Positions 8,252 to 13,400 of a stretch of DNA of 13,400 bases are shown one piece after another. Below the pieces are notes generated by a model. The model ran no database searches, was not told where the DNA came from, and saw only the letters and a program-made list of their open reading frames with translations. Where the stretch lies: positions 1-13,400 of the forward strand of contig NXFV01001681.1 of assembly GCA_002803225.1 (NCBI GenBank). Reading direction: 5' to 3'. Made by a program: the position numbers and the translations under genes. This DNA comes from Gamarada debralockiae. Taxonomy: Eukaryota; Ascomycota; Leotiomycetes; Helotiales; Hyphodiscaceae. How positions within the stretch are numbered: the first letter of the stretch is position 1; each line of letters begins with the position of its first letter.

Positions 8252-8662
8252 TCAAATATATCCTAAACCAGGCTCATCATCCCAAGGTATGAATCGAAAG
8301 AAGAAGCAACAAAGCCACCAAGCGGCTTCGTAATACTGTGCCAGGATCAAGACGCCCCCTAAGTATAGAATGGCTGATGCTACTAGGTACGGGGTTGGTT
8401 CGATGAGGAAGTCGTGCCAAAGCTCGTTTATCCATAGTTCGAAGTCTGGTATCTCGAGTACCAGGCTGGGAATATCCTCGAGTCGTGGTAAGGGCTGTGT
8501 GTAACGGAATGATGTGGGGGAGTTCGTTGTTCCGGTGCTGGTTTGTGGTGTAGTCGAATTCGATGAGCTCAGTCTTCGAGATTTCGTACCAGTAATTCGA
8601 ACCCTCACATATCTCTTAGCGCCCCTCCTTATAAGTCCCTTTCCGCGCCGGCGCAGATTCAT
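8252..8662 (-). CDS. Small membrane protein, or displaced C-terminus of the Sec2-domain gene
   Basis: From the ATG at 8660-8662 this frame gives 136 residues; the same frame stays open further upstream inside the Sec2 exon. Residues 1-30 are strongly basic (RRRGKGLIRRGAKR), 31-58 are Ser/Thr-rich, then an acidic amphipathic block (LEDIPSLVLEIPDFELWINE) leads to one or two hydrophobic helices (about 92-110 and 113-126) and the end WDDEPGLGYI. I do not recognise the family. The ATG lies only 28 bases after the Sec2 stop, on the same strand and in another frame, too close for a normal separate fungal promoter. Best explanations are a frameshift or an unrecognised splice that joins it to the Sec2 coiled coil, making a membrane-anchored exchange factor; a separate gene is less likely. 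Confidence 0.55.
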   Translation of the reverse strand: MNLRRRGKGLIRRGAKRYVRVRITGTKSRRLSSSNSTTPQTSTGTTNSPTSFRYTQPLPRLEDIPSLVLEIPDFELWINELWHDFLIEPTPYLVASAILYLGGVLILAQYYEAAWWLCCFFFRFIPWDDEPGLGYI

Positions 8663-8690
8663 CCCAAGTTTCGTTTCTCCTTCCTGCTGT

Positions 8691-9470
8691 TCATCGTCCC
8701 GGCGCCAAAAGTCCCCTAACCCTCTCAATCCTCTGCACCGCACCCTCCAACCTCTCCAACCGTTTCCTCTTCTCCCCATCCCTCCTCTCCAACACCTCCA
8801 CCCTTTCCTCGAGCTTGGCTCTCGCCTTCCGTTCCGTAGCCACCATCTCATTAGCCTGCTGAAACAGCTGTGCGCTCAATTCCTCTAACTCTCCACTCGC
8901 CTCATCTAGTTTCCCTTCTGCTGCCTGCCGCAGATTCTGCTCCCGCGTCAACGCCGCTACGAGGTCTGTTGTCGAGGGACTGTTGAGATTCGGGCTGTTG
9001 GGTATTGAAGGGCCTTTGAGGTTGGGAGTGGATTTTCGAGCCCCAAGGAAGGAGGAAAGCCGGTTTTGAATCGGTAGGTAGGAGGAGCGGGTGGGGCTGC
9101 GGCTTTGTCGGTCGTCGAAGGGCACGCTGTGTAAGGCTGGGGAAGCATTCACGCTCTCTGTGCCAGCTGGTTGGTTTGCGCGGAGTCGTTGGATTTCGTC
9201 TTCGTAGTCTGCCCATTTGTCCACTGCAAATGATTCATTAGCGTTACCCAAACATCAAGTATGCGAGGACTAAAAATGCGTGAGGGAAGACCAACCTGCA
9301 GCCGTGGCCTTCTGAGTGAGCAACCGCACCTGCGCTTGCAAATCCTCGATCTGCTTCTGCGCATCGGCGGCTATCTCTGAGTGATTCAGAGGCAGACCTA
9401 TGCCGCAGTTTGGACATGAGGCATGTGAATCGGGCGCCTCAGACATCGTGAGAGTCATTGTAGTCGACAT
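8691..9470 (-). CDS. Sec2-domain protein, putative Rab GTPase exchange factor
   Basis: Two exons, 9470-9296 and 9223-8691, give 235 residues. An N-terminal CPNCG motif (residues 19-23) precedes a short coiled coil (about 33-55). A Ser/Pro/Asn-rich stretch follows (about 75-142). Residues about 145-229 form a long charged coiled coil of the Sec2 type (PF06428), with ELEELSAQLFQQANEMV as the hallmark, matching the Rab-binding helix of Sec2 and Rabin8. Sec2 proteins load GTP on Sec4/Rab8 and send secretory vesicles to the growing tip. Yeast Sec2 is much longer; this reading ends abruptly after RVRGLLAPGR. An open frame in another phase overlaps and continues downstream, so the true C-terminus is doubtful. 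The ATG at 9468-9470 is the only good start. Confidence 0.75.
9224..9295 (-). other. Intron of the Sec2-domain gene
   Basis: This 72-base intron runs from GTTGGT to TTTGCAG on the minus strand, with GCTAAT (about 9239-9244) as a branch-site candidate. It is phase 1 and joins ATAA to VDKWADYED, keeping the same frame on both sides; without splicing the frame stops at 9270-9272. Confidence 0.82.
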
Positions 9471-9804
9471 TTGTGATGTGTGTTGTGGTCACAAGACAGC
9501 GAAGGATGAGGCTGAAAGGTCGGTGTGGTTCGGTGAGTGTTGCAAGTGAGTGTCGGTGTTTGAGAGTTGTGATTGAGTAGTTTTAGGGTTCGATAGGACG
9601 AGCGAAGAGGCGATTATGTCGCATGAAGCTGTGAAGGGGCGTTTTATTTATTTCTTCGTGAGTTTTCAGTGTCAAGTTCGTAATGCTCAGCCACCCTCGC
9701 AAAGATCGGCGCGGTTGACTCCGCCGTCAAAATGGACCCTGACCCAGAACTGTAATTGAAGGATGCTACTCATAACCTGCCTCGGCAGCTAAGGCCTTTG
9801 CGAA
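9471..9804. other. Upstream region of the Sec2-domain gene
   Basis: The 334 bases hold the promoter and 5' UTR of the Sec2-domain gene on the right of its start and the 3' flank of the next minus-strand gene. It is rich in GTGTG/GAGTG-like short words around 9476-9570. No clear TATA box, repeat or RNA gene was seen. Confidence 0.45.
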
Positions 9805-11082
9805 CTAGTCCTCCTGAAAATTCAAAAACTCATTCCAATCAAATGTCTCATTTGCTGAGCCATCATAACACTCCTGTGTCTCTTCAACGAAATGCTCTTC
9901 CGATGCTCCATTTTCATATGCTACATCCTGATCTGATAGCGATACTATTTCTATATTGCTATCAAATTTATCCAAGGAAGCGGCCATACTGTCGTCGCTG
10001 GTAGATGTGAATGGCGAAGGACTATTCCACTCACTGGACGATCCCGATAATAAGCTCGAGACGCTGGGCCAAATGGAATTGTTCGATGAATGGGGAGCAG
10101 AAGAAGACTTGCTGCTCCCATAAGCTGAAATAGTTCCATGGCTAGAACTCGGGATGGCATCGATCATGGAATGAGATAGAGAACGGCGATCTACTCCGCT
10201 ATTGCTTTTCAATTAGAAAACAGGTGTTGTGTTTTCCTTATAGATCTATTCGATCGAGGGACATGGAGTCATCATAGTTCTTTGTTCTTGACCAGCGAGT
10301 GGATCTGGGATGGTCGAGGGATAGTATTGAATGAACTGACTGTCATTGATTGCATCAGAAGGATCCTGGACGAGTGAAGAGGATGGCTGAGGCATTTCGG
10401 AGACTGAAGGTAGCGGCCTGGATAAGGGGAAAGAAGCCAACGATTGATCCGGAAGGATCTCTGTTCCAATTTGAAAGGCGCTTGATGTTGGCGAGATCCT
10501 AGCGAGGTTCGAGGAGTGCACGTCCGGTCGAATAGAAGTTTGATCGGATATCGCTATCCCGCGGGTGAGGCTTTTGGGACGTTTGGAGGATTGTTTGTCG
10601 ACTGGATTCTTTCTAGATCGACGAGGTTGTGTTGTTTGGCGACCAGTAGATAGCTCCCAAGGATCATTTTCGCCCTCTATACGCTTGCGCGCTGGGAATA
10701 CTATAAGCTGCCTGCTTCTTTCGCTGGGGACGAAGGAACTGATTTCACGGTTCTTAGCGTCTGAGAAACCAGGTCCAAACATTTTCGAAATATGTTCAAG
10801 GTAACGCCCCATATCGAGTACAGATTCTGTGATAGCCTCTTCTGGGTTCCTCCACGTGTAACCCATAAGCAAGTCACTTGAGACATCGCTGCGGAAATCT
10901 TCCAGGTATCGATCTAGACTGTATTTTATTGGAATGTACTGGTTCGTAAGATCCAGCTGAGCAGCTCCAACTTTAGTTGCAATAGAAGATTCGTTTCGGG
11001 ATTCATATGAGTTGCATAGGCTGGGCATCGAGGACATCCCATCGGAATCGCTTTTTAGCTGGAGGCTGCCCGCAGAACTCAT
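9805..11082 (-). CDS. Unrecognised Ser-rich protein, possible nuclear regulator
   Basis: Two proposed exons, 11082-10293 and 10190-9805, give 391 residues from the ATG at 11080-11082. No family is recognised. Residues about 45-115 may fold (IKYSLDRYLEDF, WRNPEEAITESVLDMGRYLEHISKMFG). Residues 154-171 (RRSRKNPVDKQSSKRPKS) resemble a bipartite nuclear localisation signal. The rest is low-complexity, rich in Ser and Pro, and the last 55 residues are acidic, ending FDWNEFLNFQED, an acidic-aromatic mix like fungal activation domains. A basic signal plus an acidic tail without a DNA-binding domain suggests a transcriptional co-regulator, but this is inference. A minus-strand TATAAAG lies about 30 bases before the ATG and CCAAT about 245 bases before it. 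Exons share one frame separated by two stops, supporting an intron over decay. Confidence 0.6.
10191..10292 (-). other. Proposed intron of the Ser-rich protein gene
   Basis: A 102-base intron GTCAAG...GGAGTAG (minus strand) removes the two in-frame stops at 10246-10248 and 10213-10215 and keeps the frame, with TTCTAATTG (about 10212-10220) as branch-site candidate. The donor is not the strong GTAAGT type. An alternative donor at 10262 (GTCCCT) would give 72 bases with a weaker site. Confidence 0.5.
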
Positions 11083-11831
11083 GACGCAATGCCCTTGAAG
11101 TTGAGAGAAGTACTTTATAAATTGAGATGAGTATGCGATATGATGACAATCTGAATGCTGACGGCGTAACAAAAACTTCTAAGAAAGGGGTGATGAAATA
11201 AATAGGAAGAGATATTAAAGTTAGAAATAGAGCCAGGGACATGATTATAGAGGATGATGCGCCGACTTTGCATTGCCTCTTTGGGCAATCGAGAATCGCC
11301 AACCGAGCCGAGGGGGTTGCTCCTGATTGGGCAATTCGCTTGGTACCTCAATAATGGAAATCGAGCAATATTCGATGCTGATTTGTTCCTAAACTACTAG
11401 GTGCTACTGGGATTGCTACAAAATTTCATAGAAAAAAGTCAAGGGGTTTGCAAGGACGAAGGAGGATATTGGGCAGAGGGGGGTTACAGGGCTATTCTGA
11501 GAGTTTCCTCACTTGTGATAATTTGGGAAGTCTGACTTCGACTAAAGAAATGTTTTAGGGGGCTTTATTTGCTAGTAATACGCGGGTTTTGGTTGTCATA
11601 TCTGGGAGAGTTGGATATTTGGTAATATAATCCAGGTGTGCAGCTTTAGCATTAGAGATGTAATCTTTTATCCTTGACTTAGAAGAACGAAAGGAGGAGT
11701 TAAAGTTGACGATTTCTGATGAGGTAGGCAAGTAGACCTGAGAAAACCTGAGTTTATGCCTTAGCCGAAGCTGAGCCAGCAAAGGCGACGCAGGGCACAT
11801 GAGTCTAAATGTCGAGATTCCGGTGGTATAA
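11083..11831. other. Region without a recognised gene
   Basis: 11083-11400 is the promoter side of the Ser-rich gene. From 11400 to 11831 the DNA is A+T-rich in patches. A minus-strand frame down to 11555 is open over about 90 codons after the Hsp70 remnant and ends with TRVLLANKAP, but it has no motif I recognise and does not continue Hsp70. It may be further pseudogene debris. Confidence 0.4.
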
Positions 11832-12347
11832 CAGGTCGCATGCAAATGCGGCTGCGGTGGCCTCACTAATGATCCGAAGGATATCCAGGCCGGCAATTTT
11901 GCACGCATTCTTTGTAGACTGGCGCTGGAATGTGTTGAAAGTAAGCCAAGCCAAGATGTTGTTCTGCCATGGCCTTCATTTTGCCTAAGACCATAGCAGA
12001 TATCTCCTGTGGTGTAAAATTCTCCTTTCACCTTTGAACTCAACTTGAACTGCCGGTCTGCCCGACACTTCGACGATGTGATAAGGTAGACGCCGGTTCT
12101 CAAGTTGCACTTCCGAATCTCCATATCGCCGACCGATGAGTCTTTTGACATCGAAGATGGTATTAGCAGAGTTGGAGGTTGTCTCTTTCTTCGGATCCAA
12201 TAATCTCCCAGCCTCTGTGAATGCCACACAGGGTTGTGTGGTGCGATTCCCACATTCATTTGGAATTATCTCAATGCCATTGCCCCGAAAGACATCAACA
12301 CAGGAGTATGTTGTTCCCAACTCAATCCTAACCGCGAAAACTCGATC
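11832..12347 (-). pseudogene. Truncated, frameshifted Hsp70 ATPase-domain fragment
   Basis: Hsp70 chaperones bind ATP through an actin-like N-terminal domain. Reading from 12347 there is FAVRIELGTTYSC (normally GIDLGTTYSC, the phosphate-1 loop), then IEIIPNECGNRTT, TIFDVKRLIGRRYGD and VQVEFKGE, all strong Hsp70 blocks. Near 12020 the frame shifts and continues [23 protein letters not shown]. About ten residues are then missing, AYF follows, and near 11937 the frame shifts again, continuing with [20 protein letters not shown] to 11832. The DLGGGT phosphate-2 motif and the substrate-binding domain are absent. Two frameshifts, an internal deletion and loss of two thirds of the protein show a pseudogene. 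No ATG precedes the Hsp70 start; the open frame instead continues back into the caspase-like remnant. Confidence 0.85.
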
Positions 12348-12399
12348 TGCCTTACGTGGGAGTTCTGCAGGCGACGTCTTCGGCGGAGAAGGAGCGTGG

Positions 12400-13258
12400 A
12401 TACGTCCCAAGACAATACTTCGACGAGGTTTCGTCTCTGAGAGTATGCTGTAGATGGGGTCCTTCGCCGCTGCGGCTCAAGACAGTCGATATGATTTCCA
12501 TCTTGGTCTCTCGCCAGAGGAGCGGACCAACATTTCAATTGGCTTAATAACCGCGAATGTAGCTCGCCGATGGTGAACGGGGGATGTTTAAAAGCAAGGA
12601 TCAGGGTATGTGTGAGTGCTTTCGTGAATGAGTGCTCATCAACTTCTGGAGCAACACCTCCAAATCGACAGGCTGCAATAGACTTAGTCCATCCACCTTT
12701 TGTAGATTGCAGAGGACAAGTAGGAGCCGAGGTTGAGTGGCAGTAGTCGTAAAGCAGTAGAACTCAGCATCTGCTTCTTCTAGCAAACACTGGACACCTC
12801 CGGACAGTACAGCAATAGACAGATCATCATGATTACTGCTAGCAAATTAGCCGATCTATGCTTTGTGTTGAATTAAAAAAAAATATAGGACAAAGAAGAC
12901 CTACAGAAACCAAACCAAACCCTCATTCGATTGCAATGCTGGTCTCGCATGCCCGGCATAATATACGACAAGTAGTGTGTCCTTCCCATCAAATACGCTG
13001 CCGGACATTTTTGATGGGTTTCTGGCTCAGAATCTTATGTTCCTCAGCGCCAAACCTGTATTTCTTCTCAAACACATGCCGTAAATCCTTGATCTGCCTT
13101 TGGACTCCAAGGTCGTCGTCTTCCCAAGACAACAACAGGACATGAGCTTTCGAGTATTGTAGAAGGGAACGAAATGCGAGTATGAGCGCGTCCCGATTGC
13201 GCTGTGTATCGCACGTGCTCTCAGTGAGGGATAAAACAAAAACAACATAAAACGAAGG
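12400..13258 (-). pseudogene. Degenerate caspase-like (peptidase C14 type) domain
   Basis: Pieces in three minus-strand frames together cover a whole fungal caspase-like domain. The start reads LLLSWEDDDLGV and LRHVFEKKYRF (13132-13049 region). After a frameshift near 12995 comes FDGKDTLLVVYYAGHA, with the catalytic-type His at 12949-12951. After an intact-looking intron comes GGVQCLLEEADAEF. Following a frameshift near 12755 is LYDYCHSTSAP, with the catalytic-type Cys at 12740-12742 (motif DxCHS). Then come SIAACRFGGVAPEVDEHSFT and PFTIGELHSRLLSQLK. After a third shift near 12465 the domain closes with DPIYSILSETKPRRSIVL. The order, spacing and motifs match the metacaspase-like domains that fungi use alone or as NLR effector domains in cell death. 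At least three frameshifts indicate a pseudogene unless they are assembly errors. Its last frame runs on into the Hsp70 part. Confidence 0.8.
12836..12904 (-). other. Well-formed intron inside the caspase-like pseudogene
   Basis: A 69-base intron starts GTAGGT, has a long T run, a GGCTAATTT branch-like site and ends GCTAGCAG on the minus strand. Removing it joins LVWFL to NHDDLSIAV in one frame and skips the stop at 12901-12903. Its preserved signals show that the locus was once an expressed, spliced gene and did not arise as a processed copy. Confidence 0.65.
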
Positions 13259-13400
13259 TCAAGTGCTCTCACGCACTGCAAAAATGCATCAGAAAACAAG
13301 TTGTACGATTGTGCATGTATGTGGAGGTGTCTAGGTATAGGTCCAGCTGCAAAAGACAAAATATGCCCGGATGGCACGTGACATCCAGCTAAGCGATCAA

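Noticed and set aside
8596..8603. Minus-strand GGTTCGAA resembling a tRNA B box
   Set aside because: No A box or cloverleaf arms are present upstream; it is inside an open coding frame.
8684..8720. A 34- or 37-base intron (GTTAGG to CAG) that would join the Sec2 and membrane frames
   Set aside because: It restores frame but is shorter than usual fungal introns and lacks a branch site, so it was not annotated.
11172..11172. Extension of the Ser-rich protein upstream of the ATG at 11082
   Set aside because: The longer frame begins at a TTG codon; the first in-frame ATG is at 11082 and has a TATA-like box just upstream.
13027..13377. 116-codon minus-strand open frame
   Set aside because: It overlaps the caspase-like remnant in another frame, and the homology (SWEDDDLGV and neighbours) is in the other frame.

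Overview
The window looks like nuclear DNA of a filamentous ascomycete (Pezizomycotina; Leotiomycetes is a guess). The reasons are a heterokaryon-incompatibility (HET) domain gene, short spliceosomal introns with fungal-type branch points, a two-domain eukaryotic fluoride exporter, a Sec2-type Rab exchange factor, and a Ty1/copia element primed by a half initiator-tRNA.

Left part, about 1-2370: the 5' half of a decayed Ty1/copia retrotransposon on the minus strand. In element order it holds a short LTR, a primer binding site that copies the anticodon arm of initiator tRNA-Met, gag with a zinc knuckle, the aspartic protease and the integrase, cut by the window edge. Frames are broken at several places. 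The LTR ends 9-21 bases beyond the stop codon of an intact HET-domain gene (2380-4143, minus).

Middle part, 5009-9470: conserved-looking genes. A fluoride exporter of the FEX/CrcB family (minus) and a bacterial-type uracil phosphoribosyltransferase (plus, one 61-base intron) are divergent around a shared 453-base promoter that contains a palindromic pair of GATA motifs. Convergent with the transferase is a Sec2-domain gene (minus, one 72-base intron). Its frame stops just before an overlapping open frame that encodes a basic linker and a membrane-embedded C-terminus, so the locus is either one gene with an unseen intron or frameshift, or two genes.

Right part, 9805-13400: an unrecognised Ser-rich, possibly nuclear protein (minus, one proposed intron), then a degenerate locus. 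Read piecewise on the minus strand, 13258 to about 12400 is a complete but frameshifted caspase-like (peptidase C14 type) domain with both catalytic motifs still visible, and 12347 to 11832 is the N-terminal part of an Hsp70 ATPase domain. The end of the caspase-like part and the start of the Hsp70 part lie in one open frame joined by a Pro/Ser-rich linker. This suggests a former caspase-Hsp70 fusion protein and is the most unusual item in the window. None of the frame joins could be checked by alignment here; all domain calls come from reading motifs.
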